This document shows, in pieces, positions 35,938 through 44,729 of a DNA stretch of 64,000 nt (position 1 is its first letter; every line of letters starts with the position of its first letter). Made by a program: the position numbers and the translations under genes. The notes under the pieces were generated by a model, which was not told the origin of the DNA, made no database searches, and was given only the letters and a program-made list of their open reading frames with translations. Source of the DNA: Aureimonas sp. AU20 (GTDB taxonomy: Bacteria > Pseudomonadota > Alphaproteobacteria > Rhizobiales > Rhizobiaceae); contig NZ_CP006368.1 in assembly GCF_001442755.1 (NCBI RefSeq), positions 372,001-436,000 of the forward strand, written 5' to 3'.

Positions 35938-36960
35938 CTAGCCGAGGCGCACGACGAGCTTGCCGAAGTTCTCGCCTTCGAGAAGACCCATGAAGGCCTT
36001 CGGCGCGTTCTCCAGCCCATCCACGACATCCTCGCGAAACTGGATCTTCCCGCCTCGAACCCAGGGCTCCATCTCGGCCAGGAATTCGGAGTAGTCCGGC
36101 CCGTAATGGTCGCTGATGATGAAGCCTTCCATGCGGATGCGCTTCTTGAGAAGAGTCGCCATGAGGAGGCCCAGGCGGTCCGGCCCATCCGGTAGTCCGT
36201 TCGCGTTGTAGCCCGAGATCAGGCCGCAGATCGGCACGCGGGCATGGACGTTCAGAAGCGGGAGAACGGCGTCGAACACCGCGCCGCCGACATTCTCGAA
36301 ATAAACGTCGATGCCCTTGGGAACGGCGGCCTTCAGCTGCTCGGCGAAATCGCCCGCGCGCCGGTCGATGCAGGCGTCGAAGCCGAGCGTCTCCGTTACG
36401 TAGCGGCACTTCTCGGCCCCGCCCGCGATGCCGACAACTTCAGCGCCGCGCTGCTTGGCCACCTGGCCGACCACCGAGCCGACGGCGCCGCTGGCGGCGG
36501 CCACCACCACGGTCTCGCCCGCCTTGGGCTGGCCGATCTTGGTGAGGCCCCACCAGCCCGTGAAGCCCGGCATGCCGAGGACGCCGAGCGCGGTGGAGGG
36601 GTTCTGCAGGTCGGCGGGGAGCTTGCGCAGTTCCTTGGCGGGAAGCACCGCGCGCTCCTGCCAGCCGCCGAAGCCGAGAACGAGATCGCCCGCGGAATAG
36701 TCGGGATGGCGCGAGGTTTCGACTCGCCCGACCGTTGCGCCGCCCAGCGCCTCGCCGACCTTGAAGGGCTCGGCATAGGAAGGCGCGTCGCTCATCCGCC
36801 CGCGCATATAGGGATCGAGCGACAGAAAGAGGTTGCGCACTTCGACCTGCCCCTCGCTCGGCTCGCCCAGCGCCGCCTCCTCCAGGCGGAAATTCTCCGG
36901 TGTCGGCGCGCCTTTGGGGCGGGAAGCGAGGGCGATGCGGCGGGTAACACGGCTAGCCAT
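35938..36960 (-). CDS. NADP-dependent MDR oxidoreductase (CurA/leukotriene-dehydrogenase-like)
   Basis: A 340-residue zinc-free medium-chain reductase that typically reduces enones with NADPH. Visible are FLSLDPYMRGRMSD, LGMPGFTGWWGL, the dinucleotide motif AAASGAVGSVVGQVAKQRGA (about residues 151-170), and YFENVGGAVFDAVLPLLN. No structural or catalytic zinc cysteines are present, as expected of this subgroup. Start ATG 36960 has AGAGAAGG upstream. Single gene. Confidence 0.92.
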   Translation of the reverse strand: MASRVTRRIALASRPKGAPTPENFRLEEAALGEPSEGQVEVRNLFLSLDPYMRGRMSDAPSYAEPFKVGEALGGATVGRVETSRHPDYSAGDLVLGFGGWQERAVLPAKELRKLPADLQNPSTALGVLGMPGFTGWWGLTKIGQPKAGETVVVAAASGAVGSVVGQVAKQRGAEVVGIAGGAEKCRYVTETLGFDACIDRRAGDFAEQLKAAVPKGIDVYFENVGGAVFDAVLPLLNVHARVPICGLISGYNANGLPDGPDRLGLLMATLLKKRIRMEGFIISDHYGPDYSEFLAEMEPWVRGGKIQFREDVVDGLENAPKAFMGLLEGENFGKLVVRLG

Positions 36961-37053
36961 GGACAAACCTTCTCTTGTTGTCGGAAGGCTCATGTAGGCG
37001 CGAACACGTTTTTTTCACCCCGAGGCCGCAGACCGGCGCCCGGCCGAGCCACC

Positions 37054-38589
37054 TCAAGCAGAGAGAAGCTGGCGCCTTTCGACCGGTGCTTCGACACGGG
37101 TGGTCGTACGGATCAGATCCGCCTTGGCCAGCGGGCGACCCAAGAGATAGCCCTGGAAGGTCGCGCAGCCAGCGGCGCGCGACAGCTCGAACTCCTCCTC
37201 CGTTTCCACGCCTTCCGCGACCACGCTGAGGCGCAGGGCGCGCGCCACTTCCATGACGGCCGAAACGAAGATGCGCGAAACCGGATCGTCCGGCAGGCGG
37301 GAGACATAGGAACGGTCGATCTTCACCATGTCCACGGGCAGGCTCTGCAGATAGTTGAAGGTGCAGTGGCCGGTTCCGAAATCGTCGAGCGCGATCCTGA
37401 CGCCCATGGCGCGCAAAGCCTGGATGCGGCCGAGCACTTCGGGGATCGAAAGGAGCGAGACGTTCTCGGTGATCTCCAGAACGAGCTGGTTGGGCGCGGC
37501 GCCGGTTTCCTTCAGCACGTCCCTCACCACGCCCAGAAGATCGTTGCGCCGCATCTGAGCGGGCGAGATGTTGACGGTGACGAACCGGCCCGGCAGGTCT
37601 TCGAGATCGAGGCAGGCGCGGCGCAGCACCCATTCGCCCAGCATGTCGATCAGCGTGCTTTCCTCGGCAACGGGAATGAATTCGGCGGGCGGGATCATGC
37701 CACGAACCGGGTGCTTCCAGCGCACCAGCGCCTCGACGCCCAGGATCGTCTGATCGGCGTCGGTGATCGGCTGGTAATGAAGGTCCAGCTCGTCCAGCAT
37801 GATCGCGGCCCGCAGATCGCGTTCGATCATCCGGCGGTTGCGCTTCACGCTCAGCATGTCGGGGTCGAAGACCGTGGCCCGCCCGCGCCCGCGCCGCTTG
37901 CTTTCGTAGAGGGCAAGATCGGCGAGGAGGATCATCTCCTCGAAGAAGGACGTGTGCTTGGGCGCGGTGACGAGGCCGATCGAGGCGCTGAGATTGAGCT
38001 GTCGGGTGGCCGCGAAGGTCGGCGCCTTCAGAGCGACCAGAAACTCGTCCATCAGCGCGAGGCCGCGCACCTCGTCGCAACGAGGCAGGAGCACGGCGAA
38101 CTCGTCCCCGCCCAGGCGCCCGATCGAGGCGCCGGGTAAGGTGCGCCGCGCGACCTCAACCAGATGCGTCAGCGCGAAGTCGCCGACATTGTGGCCGAAG
38201 CTGTCGTTCAGCGACTTGAAGTGATCGACGTCGAGAAGCGCCAGCGAGCAGGGTTCGCCCTGTGCGCTGGGGCGCGTGGCGGTCTTCAGCGTTTCCATGA
38301 AGATGCGCCGCGTCATCGCGCCCGTCAGCGGATCGGCCTGGAGCAGGGCCACCTGGCGCGCCGCCTCGACTTCCGCTGCCACCACTTCCCGCCCGAGGCG
38401 ATGGCGCATCCACAGGAGAAGCAGGACCGACAACGCGACGAGACAGAAGCTGGCGAAGAACACGGCGATCGGCTCGAAATCCGGAAACAGGAACCAGGTC
38501 ACCATGCCAGCGAGCGACAGGGCCTGAAGCACCAGCAACAAACGGTACTGCCTGATCTTGATACGGGGTGTCGCCTGAAACGGGTCCAT
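37054..38589 (-). CDS. GGDEF-EAL cyclic-di-GMP protein
   Basis: A 511-residue inner-membrane protein: two N-terminal helices (about residues 17-36 and 40-60), a GGDEF domain with intact GRLGGDEFAVLL (GGDEF at 160-164) and an EAL domain starting GVEALVRWKHP (EAL at 286-288). The EAL side keeps NISPAQ, EITEN, DDFGTG, KIDRSYV, AEGVE and QGYLLGRP, so phosphodiesterase activity is plausible. No RxxD inhibitory site precedes GGDEF. It may tune the polysaccharide loci of the window through c-di-GMP; that is inference. Confidence 0.94.
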   Translation of the reverse strand: MDPFQATPRIKIRQYRLLLVLQALSLAGMVTWFLFPDFEPIAVFFASFCLVALSVLLLLWMRHRLGREVVAAEVEAARQVALLQADPLTGAMTRRIFMETLKTATRPSAQGEPCSLALLDVDHFKSLNDSFGHNVGDFALTHLVEVARRTLPGASIGRLGGDEFAVLLPRCDEVRGLALMDEFLVALKAPTFAATRQLNLSASIGLVTAPKHTSFFEEMILLADLALYESKRRGRGRATVFDPDMLSVKRNRRMIERDLRAAIMLDELDLHYQPITDADQTILGVEALVRWKHPVRGMIPPAEFIPVAEESTLIDMLGEWVLRRACLDLEDLPGRFVTVNISPAQMRRNDLLGVVRDVLKETGAAPNQLVLEITENVSLLSIPEVLGRIQALRAMGVRIALDDFGTGHCTFNYLQSLPVDMVKIDRSYVSRLPDDPVSRIFVSAVMEVARALRLSVVAEGVETEEEFELSRAAGCATFQGYLLGRPLAKADLIRTTTRVEAPVERRQLLSA

Positions 38590-38781
38590 GAGTCGCGGTC
38601 TCCTGCCGGTCCGCTCGTCTTAGAAAAAGCCTTTGCACAGGACGTTAAGCCCGGAGCCGTCTCAGCCGCCGGATGGCGAATTTCGCAAAAAATTCATACG
38701 TTTCAACCCTGGCGCGCCGGGGGCAATAATCTCGCGCTTCATTTGCGAAGGCGGCGATGTTGCTTGGATGCGTAGGCGGCG

Positions 38782-39837
38782 TCAGGGCCTGAAGAGATGG
38801 GCGGCGCCCCGAACCTCGACGCTCACGAACTCGCCCGCGCGCGGGGCCAGCGCGCCGGACACGGGAACCCGCAAGGAGACCCCCTCGCCCGCCGCGCCCG
38901 ACAGGTCGAGCCCGACCTGACAGACCGGCCCGCCGAACTCGACATCGGTCACCCGCGCCCGCATCCCGTCGGCCCCCTCGCCAGCCTGCCCCAGCAGAAG
39001 CTGCTCGGGGCGCAGGAGGAGCCTCGCGCTGCCGCCGGCGGTGCCGCTCTCGTTCGTTCGCACGCGCCCCAGCGCGCAGTGCGCCCAGCCATCGGCTTCC
39101 AGAACGGCGTCGAGCAGGATCGCGGGGCCTAGAAAGGCGGCGGTGGCGGCATCATTCGGCTGGAGATAGAGCGCGCGGGGCTCGCCGACCTGCTGCAGGC
39201 GGCCGTCGCGCAGGACGGCGAGCTGATGGGCGAAGGTCAGCGCTTCGCCCTGGTCGTGCGTCACCAGAATGGCGGCGATGCCTTGCGCCTCCAAGACCTC
39301 AGCTACCTTCCGGCGCAGCGAGTCGCGAAGCCCGGCGTCGAGCGCCGAGAAGGGCTCGTCGAGCAGCATGAGCTTTGGCCGCCGGGCCAGCGCGCGGGCC
39401 AGCGCCACACGCTGCTGCTGCCCGCCAGAGAGCTCGTGCGGCCTGCGATGGCGCAGCGACCGGTCGAGTTCCACCAGATCCATCAGCGCCAGGATGCGCT
39501 CGGCCCGGTCCTTCAAGCGCTTGTCCATGCCGAAGCCGATATTGGCGGCAAGGTCGAGATGGGGAAACAAGGCGCCGTCCTGCGAGACGAGGCCGATCGG
39601 GCGCTGGTGCGGATGAAGCGCGCGGCCGGGCTCGGCGAGGACCAGATCGCCCAGTGTGATGCGGCCGGCATCGGGCGCCTCGAAACCCGCGATCAGGCGA
39701 AGGAGCGTCGACTTGCCCGAGCCGGACGGGCCGACCACGGCCGTGCGGCTGGCGGGCGCGACGGCGAGATCGATGCCGTCCACGGCCCGCACGGAGCCGA
39801 ACAAGCGGGACACCCCATCAAGGCGCAGAAGGGTCAT
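38782..39837 (-). CDS. fbpC: Ferric iron ABC transporter ATP-binding protein
   Basis: A 351-residue ATPase. Walker [10 protein letters not shown] is at residues 36-44, followed by the Q-loop, signature [15 protein letters not shown] and Walker [13 protein letters not shown]; the C-terminal 120 residues are a TOBE-like regulatory domain. Together with the two-domain permease and the FbpA-like binding protein this defines an FbpABC-type importer. The start is ATG 39837, overlapping the permease stop by 4 bp. Third gene of the minus-strand iron operon. Confidence 0.9.
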   Translation of the reverse strand: MTLLRLDGVSRLFGSVRAVDGIDLAVAPASRTAVVGPSGSGKSTLLRLIAGFEAPDAGRITLGDLVLAEPGRALHPHQRPIGLVSQDGALFPHLDLAANIGFGMDKRLKDRAERILALMDLVELDRSLRHRRPHELSGGQQQRVALARALARRPKLMLLDEPFSALDAGLRDSLRRKVAEVLEAQGIAAILVTHDQGEALTFAHQLAVLRDGRLQQVGEPRALYLQPNDAATAAFLGPAILLDAVLEADGWAHCALGRVRTNESGTAGGSARLLLRPEQLLLGQAGEGADGMRARVTDVEFGGPVCQVGLDLSGAAGEGVSLRVPVSGALAPRAGEFVSVEVRGAAHLFRP

Positions 39838-41435
39838 CGCGCTCTTGCCTTGTCGGCCCGCACGGCCACGAGCACCGTCAAAGGCAGGGAGATCAGAACC
39901 ATGAGAAGCGCATAGGGCGCGGCGGCGACATAGTCGATCTCGCTGGTCAGCGTCCAAAAGCGCGTCGCCAGCGTTTCCGTGCCGTTGGGCGCCAAAAGCA
40001 GCGTTCCGGTGAGCTCGGTCGCGATGCCGAGCCCCGCTAGCGCCATGCTGGCGGCAAGGCCGGGCGCGGCAAGCCGCAGCGTCACTTCTAAGATTGCCCG
40101 GCCGGGAGTTCGGCCGAGCGCCTGGGCTGCCTCCTCAAGCTGCACCGGCGCCTGCGCGAGGCTCGGGCGCACGGCGACCAGCGCACGCGGCAGGAACATC
40201 AAGGCATAGGCGACAAGCAGCGTGAAGGCGGTCTGGTAGAGCGGCAGCGCGACGCGCACGGTGACGGCCACCAGCGTCAGCGCGATCACCACGCCGGGGA
40301 TCGAGGCGACAGAGTAATGCGCCGCCTCCATGGCGCGTACCAGCCGGCCCGGCGCGCGCAGCGAGAGCCAGGCCACGGGAAGCGCGGCGAGCGTGGCGAG
40401 ACAGCCGCCGGCCAGCGCCAGCAGGAGCGTGGTGCCGAAGGCCGCGCCGATCTCGCCCATCGGCCAGGCACTCCATCCCCCATAGGACAGCCAACGCGCC
40501 AGGGTGAGGATGGGCACGCCGAGCGACAGGGCGGCGACCAGCGCCAGCCCCAGGACGCAAAGCGGCATGAAGGCGCCGAGCCGCGCACTTTTGGGCGCCC
40601 TCGCCGCGCCCGAGCCGACCTTGGCGTATCGTTCGCTGCCGCGAAACGCCCGCTCGCACAGGACGAGCCCCAGGCAGAGCAGCATGAGGACGCCGGCCAG
40701 CATGTTGGCCGCCGGCCCGTCGAACGAGGTCTGGAACTGGTCGACGATCGCGGTGGTGAATGTGTCGAACCGGATCATGACGTAGAGGCCGTATTCGGCG
40801 AGAAGATGCAGGGCGACGAGAAGGCTGCCGCCGCAGATCGCCAGCCGCAATTGCGGCAGCACGACACGCCAGAGGATGCGCGCCGGCGACAGGCCGCTTG
40901 CCGCCGCCGCTTCCTCCAGCGCCGGGTCGAGCCGGCGAAGCTGCGCGGCGACGGGCAGGTAGAGAAGGGGGAAATAGGCCAGCACCGAGAGGAGCGTCGC
41001 CGCCGGCAGACCCTCAAGGCCCGGGAACAGCGAAATCCAGCTATAGCTCTGCACGAAGGCGGGCACGGCCAGCGGCGCGGCGGCTAGCCAGGCCCAGAAG
41101 CGGGCGCCCGGCAGATCGGTGCGTTCCGTCGCCCAGGCCATGGCGAGGGCGAGGGCGATCGAGGGCGGCAGCGCGCAGACGACGAGGCCGAGCGTGTTGA
41201 GCAGGAGCTGGCCGACGCGCGGGCGAAACACCAGCGTGGCGATCGTCTCCCATCCGGTCTGTACGCTGACCCAGAGAATAAAGCCGAGCGGCAGCAGCGC
41301 CAGCGCCGACACGAGGCCGGCGGCGGCGAGCAGCGCGGGGCGTCCGCCCGTGCGATAGCGCGCGAGGCCGCTCCACCCGTCGGCGCGGGAGCGCAGCTCG
41401 GGCGCCGCGCTTGCGGACGGAGCGGACAGGGTCAT
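39834..41435 (-). CDS. fbpB: Ferric iron ABC transporter permease (fused two-domain)
   Basis: A 533-residue permease with about twelve predicted helices, built as two homologous halves. Each half carries an EAA-type loop: [20 protein letters not shown] and, near the C-terminus, [20 protein letters not shown]. This duplication is characteristic of FbpB/ThiP-type permeases. It overlaps the ATPase gene by 4 bp and lies 16 bp after the binding-protein gene. Confidence 0.93.
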   Translation of the reverse strand: MTLSAPSASAAPELRSRADGWSGLARYRTGGRPALLAAAGLVSALALLPLGFILWVSVQTGWETIATLVFRPRVGQLLLNTLGLVVCALPPSIALALAMAWATERTDLPGARFWAWLAAAPLAVPAFVQSYSWISLFPGLEGLPAATLLSVLAYFPLLYLPVAAQLRRLDPALEEAAAASGLSPARILWRVVLPQLRLAICGGSLLVALHLLAEYGLYVMIRFDTFTTAIVDQFQTSFDGPAANMLAGVLMLLCLGLVLCERAFRGSERYAKVGSGAARAPKSARLGAFMPLCVLGLALVAALSLGVPILTLARWLSYGGWSAWPMGEIGAAFGTTLLLALAGGCLATLAALPVAWLSLRAPGRLVRAMEAAHYSVASIPGVVIALTLVAVTVRVALPLYQTAFTLLVAYALMFLPRALVAVRPSLAQAPVQLEEAAQALGRTPGRAILEVTLRLAAPGLAASMALAGLGIATELTGTLLLAPNGTETLATRFWTLTSEIDYVAAAPYALLMVLISLPLTVLVAVRADKARAR

Positions 41436-41451
41436 GCGAGGCGCGCCCGGC

Positions 41452-42462
41452 TCAGAGGAGCCCGGCCTCCGTCATGAGCTTCACCACGGCGCGGTTGTCG
41501 AGCTCGTCCGGCGTCACCTTCGGCGCGTCGAGATCGGCCAGCGGCACGAGGGCGGGGTTGGATGCGGCGCCCTTGCCCACGGCATATTCGAAGGAATTGC
41601 CGGTCTTCAGGATTTCCTGCCCCTTGGGACCGGCAACCCATTTCACGAAGGCCTCGGCATCCGCCTTGTGCTGGCTGGAGGCCAGAACGCCCGCGCCGGA
41701 GATGCTGACGAAGGCGCCGGGGTCCTTGTGACGGAAATAGTGCAGGCCGATATTGCCGGAATTCTCGCCGGTCTTCGCCTGATCGCCGAAATAGTAATAG
41801 TGATAGATGACGGCGCCCTCAGTCTCGCCGGCGTTCACCGCCTTCATGGCGACGCTGTTGCCTTTGTAGAACTTGGCGTTCTCATGCATCGCTTTCAGCC
41901 AATCCAGCGTCGCGGCTTCGCCCTTCAGCTGCAGCATGGCGGCGACGATGGCCTGAAAATCTGCGCCCGTCGGCGAGGCGGCCCAGCGACCCTTCCATTC
42001 CGGCTTGGCGAGATCGACGATAGAGGCCGGCAGCGCGCCGTCCTTCAGCTTGGTCTTGTCGTAGGCGAAAACGGTCGAGCGCGCGGCGACGCCGATCCAG
42101 TGCCCGCTGGCCGGCTGGAACTCGGCAGGGACCTCGGCGCGCGTCTCGGCACCGAGCGGCGCGAAGAGACCGGCCTTGTCGACCAGCGCCATGGCGGGCG
42201 AATTCTCGGTGACGAAGACGTCCGCCGGGGAGGCCGCGCCTTCCTGCACGATCTGGTTGCCCAGTTCCGTGTCGCTTCCCTTGCGCAGGGTGACGGGGAT
42301 GCCGGTGTCCTTGGTGAAGCCTTCGGCCCAGGCCTTGGTCAGGCTTTCGTGCTGGGCGTTGTAGACGGTGATTCCCTCACCCGCCGCGAAGGCGGCAGTG
42401 GAGCCGGCGAGAAGGCCGATCAAAGCGGAAAGGAAGCCGAGCCGGCCATTGGTCCGAGACAT
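41452..42462 (-). CDS. fbpA: Periplasmic ferric-iron-binding protein
   Basis: A 336-residue binding protein with a signal peptide (hydrophobic residues 9-22, cleavage near AAFAAG at 23-28). The class III/FbpA markers are YNAQHES near the mature N-terminus and YHYYYFGD at residues 220-227, whose adjacent tyrosines bind Fe3+. It is the first gene of the operon and is preceded by a TGA-N9-TCA palindrome, consistent with iron control by RirA. An sRNA-like element lies upstream on the same strand. Confidence 0.93.
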   Translation of the reverse strand: MSRTNGRLGFLSALIGLLAGSTAAFAAGEGITVYNAQHESLTKAWAEGFTKDTGIPVTLRKGSDTELGNQIVQEGAASPADVFVTENSPAMALVDKAGLFAPLGAETRAEVPAEFQPASGHWIGVAARSTVFAYDKTKLKDGALPASIVDLAKPEWKGRWAASPTGADFQAIVAAMLQLKGEAATLDWLKAMHENAKFYKGNSVAMKAVNAGETEGAVIYHYYYFGDQAKTGENSGNIGLHYFRHKDPGAFVSISGAGVLASSQHKADAEAFVKWVAGPKGQEILKTGNSFEYAVGKGAASNPALVPLADLDAPKVTPDELDNRAVVKLMTEAGLL

Positions 42463-42519
42463 GCGTACACCCCGTTTGGGACCCGCCGCTCGATGGCGGC
42501 GTCAAGGGCTGTTCTGTTC

Positions 42520-42542
42520 AAGTTGAGTTGATCAGTCAACTT
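42520..42542. promoter_or_regulatory. Iron-responsive operator (TGA-N9-TCA) upstream of fbpA
   Basis: AAGTTGA (42520-42526) and TCAACTT (42536-42542) are perfect 7-bp inverted arms with a 9-bp spacer, so the core is TGA-N9-TCA, the RirA-box consensus of Rhizobiales. On the minus strand the outer arm supplies TTGACT, a fair -35, with a poor -10 (CAGAAC) 17 bp on. RirA bound here would block the fbp operon when iron is plentiful. Confidence 0.72.
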
Positions 42543-42585
42543 ATGTTTTCAATTTTTCCTGCCATTCAGGAAAGCGAACGGCCAT

Positions 42586-42620
42586 AAAAAAACGCCCGCT
42601 GGGGGAGGACCAGCGGGCGT
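42586..42620 (-). terminator. Rho-independent terminator of the sRNA
   Basis: ACGCCCGCTGG (42592-42602) and CCAGCGGGCGT (42610-42620) form a perfect 11-bp stem. On the minus strand the stem is followed by a run of seven T (A at 42586-42592 on the plus strand, the last also in the stem). It points away from any annotated upstream minus-strand gene and stops before fbpA, so it must end a short independent transcript. Confidence 0.9.
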
Positions 42621-42700
42621 CATGGGTGGCCTTCGGTGGGAGGAACCGTCGGCACGTCGCCTCAGCCGATGGGAGGAAAGGCTGCAGCGAAACTCACAAG
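42586..42700 (-). ncRNA. Probable anti-Shine-Dalgarno sRNA, three CCUCCC-loop hairpins (cuckoo/alpha-r14-like)
   Basis: Read on the minus strand, three hairpins follow in a row. Hairpin 1 (42684-42663) has stem CAGCC/GGCUG and loop UUUCCUCCCAUC. Hairpin 2 (42653-42629) has GCC/GGC and CGG/CCG stems around a 2x2 internal loop, with loop UUCCUCCCA. Hairpin 3 (42620-42592) has an 11-bp stem and loop UCCUCCC, followed by seven U residues. Every loop displays CCUCCC, able to pair with GGAGG ribosome sites. This matches the rhizobial cuckoo/alpha-r14 (NfeR1-type) sRNA design as I remember it. The 5' end is approximate; CTAAAT near 42705 is a possible -10 element. Confidence 0.78.
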
Positions 42701-42962
42701 TCCGAATTTAGGTTCCTCGCCCGCGAAGCGCCAGAGTGCGCTTTGCATGGCAGCCCTGCTTTTGTTGCAGAGCACAAAAGAGGGATGGCTCCGTGTCCAC
42801 CGAGAGTGGCCATGGCGCAATGTTCCAGGCCGAGCCTGTATCCTTCTGGACACGAAATTGGATCGAAACTGGCCTCGTCGAGGATTTGCCGGCTAAGGGA
42901 TTGCGCTGCGATATGACATTTGCATGAATGCGGCCGACGCTTTTCCAGTGGGAGTTGTGGAG

Positions 42963-43709
42963 ATGACGGTGGTGACGGTGGGGTCGTTTCGCAGCGGGGG
43001 CACGACGACCCTGGCCCTAACTCTGGCCTCCGCCGTCGAACGTTTGGGAACCGAGGTCCTTCTTGTGGACGCCGCGCGCCGGCCCGACCTGTCGCACTGG
43101 TCGGAGCGGCCGGGCTGCCCGAAGGGGATCGGCGTCGTTCGCGTCACCAAGCCGTCGCAGCTGGAAGACGTGGTTCATCTCGGACGTCGCTCACGCCGCT
43201 TCGTGGTGATCGACGCGGGCGTGTGCGACGGCATGCTGGCCGAGGCTGCGGCCGTGTCCACGATGGCCATCATTCCCGTGCGCTTTTCGCCCCTGTCGGC
43301 CAGCGCGGCGGCCGAAACCGAGGCGATGCTGCGCGAAGCCCCCACGGAGCGCCAGCCCCGCCGACGCGCCCTGGTCGCAACCGGCATCACGTCGATTCCC
43401 AGTCGCATCGCCCGGCGGGTCGAGCGGGATCTTGCCAGCTGCCGAAGCTTCCGCCTGCCGGCGGGTCTCGGCCTGCGCGCTGCCTTCGAGGCGCCCTTCC
43501 TGGCTGGGGGAACGATCTACAATCTCACCGACGACGACGCGCCGGGTCTTTCCAGCGCGCGCCAGGATGCCGCCGCCGTTTTGTCGGAACTCGAAATGTT
43601 CGGCCTTCGGCGCCCGGAAAAGCGCGACGACGCGCGCAAGCGCACCCTCCCCTCGGAGTGGCTGCGCCCGCAGCACGCAGCGTCGGCCGGGGTCTACCAG
43701 TTCGCCTGA
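42963..43709 (+). CDS. ParA/MinD-like ATPase-fold protein with degenerate P-loop
   Basis: A 248-residue protein with the SIMIBI ParA fold: MTVVTVGSFRSGGTTTLALT at the N-terminus, LVDAARRPDLSHW where ParA has the Walker A' Asp, and RRFVVIDAGVCDG as Walker B. The deviant Walker A KGGxGKT is here FRSGGTTT, lacking both lysines, so ATP hydrolysis is doubtful. The chosen start is ATG 42963 after GGGAG and GTGGAG; an ATG at 42924 is also in frame but has no ribosome site. It is a single gene with no parB or plasmid genes nearby, so replicon partitioning is unlikely. Confidence 0.78.
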   Translation: MTVVTVGSFRSGGTTTLALTLASAVERLGTEVLLVDAARRPDLSHWSERPGCPKGIGVVRVTKPSQLEDVVHLGRRSRRFVVIDAGVCDGMLAEAAAVSTMAIIPVRFSPLSASAAAETEAMLREAPTERQPRRRALVATGITSIPSRIARRVERDLASCRSFRLPAGLGLRAAFEAPFLAGGTIYNLTDDDAPGLSSARQDAAAVLSELEMFGLRRPEKRDDARKRTLPSEWLRPQHAASAGVYQFA

Positions 43710-43853
43710 ACTCGGGGCGCGTTCGGCGTTTCGAACAGATCAGGGCACCGCGCCACCACGCGAGCCGAATTCGCAAATCCTGTCTGGTGAGGATTTGGAA
43801 CAGAATGCGGGACGCCGCCTCTGTGGCTCGAAGATGGGCTGAAAAGAGGCGAA

Positions 43854-43872
43854 AGAGGCCGGCGCGGCCTCT
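43854..43872. terminator. Hairpin between convergent ParA-like and marR genes
   Basis: AGAGGCCG (43854-43861) and CGGCCTCT (43865-43872) form an 8-bp stem with a 3-nt loop, 24 bp before the MarR stop on the minus strand. Likely bidirectional; no U-tract. Confidence 0.5.
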
Positions 43873-43895
43873 CCAGAGCGGCTCGGCGTTCGCCG

Positions 43896-44375
43896 TCAGC
43901 GGAGGCGCGACAGGCGGCCGGACACGAGGCGCTCGATGTCCCAAAGCGCAGCGGTCAGAACCTGCAGGTCCGGCTGCGGCAGGGTGCGGCCGAGATCGCC
44001 GTTCACGTCCGCCCAGATGCGATGGACCTCCGAGCGCATGCGCTCGCCTTCCTCCGTCAGCCGCACGCAGGTACGGCGCATGTCGGCCTCGTCGGCCTGA
44101 CGCTGGCACCAGCCGCGCCGCTCGAGGATGTCCAGCATTTTCGAGACGGTGGACGGGCGTACGGTCAGATCCTGCGCCACGCCGCAGACGCTACGCGGCT
44201 CGGTTCGATCCAGGGCGTCGAGCAGCTGATCCTGCCCGGCCACGACGCCGATCTCTGCGAGGCGAATGGCGACGAGCTGGCGCGTGGCTTTGGAAATGGC
44301 AATTAGAGGTTGGACAAGGTCGCTCTCATCCGTCTTGCGGCTCGTGGCGGGGTTAGGCGGGGCAGTGGACCGCAT
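43896..44375 (-). CDS. MarR family transcriptional regulator
   Basis: A 159-residue winged-helix dimeric repressor. The DNA-binding core is at about residues 50-110, with CGVAQDLTVRPSTVSKMLDI as the recognition helix region and ADMRRTCVRLTEEGERM as the wing. AGGAGGAAG gives a very strong ribosome site. A palindrome overlaps its promoter, suggesting autoregulation. No clear target gene adjoins it; the divergent neighbour 354 bp away is the YhaO-like nuclease. Confidence 0.92.
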   Translation of the reverse strand: MRSTAPPNPATSRKTDESDLVQPLIAISKATRQLVAIRLAEIGVVAGQDQLLDALDRTEPRSVCGVAQDLTVRPSTVSKMLDILERRGWCQRQADEADMRRTCVRLTEEGERMRSEVHRIWADVNGDLGRTLPQPDLQVLTAALWDIERLVSGRLSRLR

Positions 44376-44729
44376 GATGGCTTCCTCCTAATTATATAAG
44401 TCGCTTATAATATATGGAGCCAACCAAATATGTCTAACAGGTATGATAAGTTCGACGGAATAAAATCAGTCGCTGGAACAAACATTACGGGTGCGAAACA
44501 GTTTTTTACGCGATTGTTTTTTGCGCTATGAAACGGGAGCTGATGGGAGAAGCAAGCCCTGTCGAGGCGTGATGATTATTCGAATAATGGAAGCGAAAGG
44601 GAAGCCTTGGACCCCAGTCGTCCATGCGGCATTTGCCTCGTTTCGTTGCGTCAGCTTCGGTTGCAGGAAGTGGTGGACGCCGCGCCTCTGCCGCGTGTCA
44701 GGCGCAAGGCGGCGTGATAGACACGAGCC
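44376..44729. other. AT-rich intergenic region between marR and the YhaO-like gene
   Basis: 354 bp without a convincing gene; a possible 109-codon frame inside it runs into the next gene and has no ribosome site. It is far more AT-rich than the rest of the window, especially 44391-44590. It holds the MarR palindrome (44395-44409), two similar T-tracts (GTTTTTTACGC and GTTTTTTGCGC near 44500-44525), and a perfect 14-bp palindrome ATTATTCGAATAAT (44575-44588). It could bind nucleoid proteins or carry a short RNA; nothing more is visible. Confidence 0.55.
44395..44409. promoter_or_regulatory. Palindromic operator candidate at the marR promoter
   Basis: TATAAG-TCG-CTTATA is a 15-bp palindrome located 20-34 bp upstream of the MarR start codon and overlapping TATAAT-like -10 sequences on both strands. 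MarR proteins usually bind 16-20 bp AT-rich palindromes at their own promoter, so this is probably the autoregulatory site. Confidence 0.62.

Noticed and set aside
42662..42853. A 63-codon minus-strand frame overlapping the sRNA region
   Set aside because: It ends inside the first hairpin, has no ribosome site, and its amino acid sequence is low-grade; the RNA hairpins explain the sequence better.
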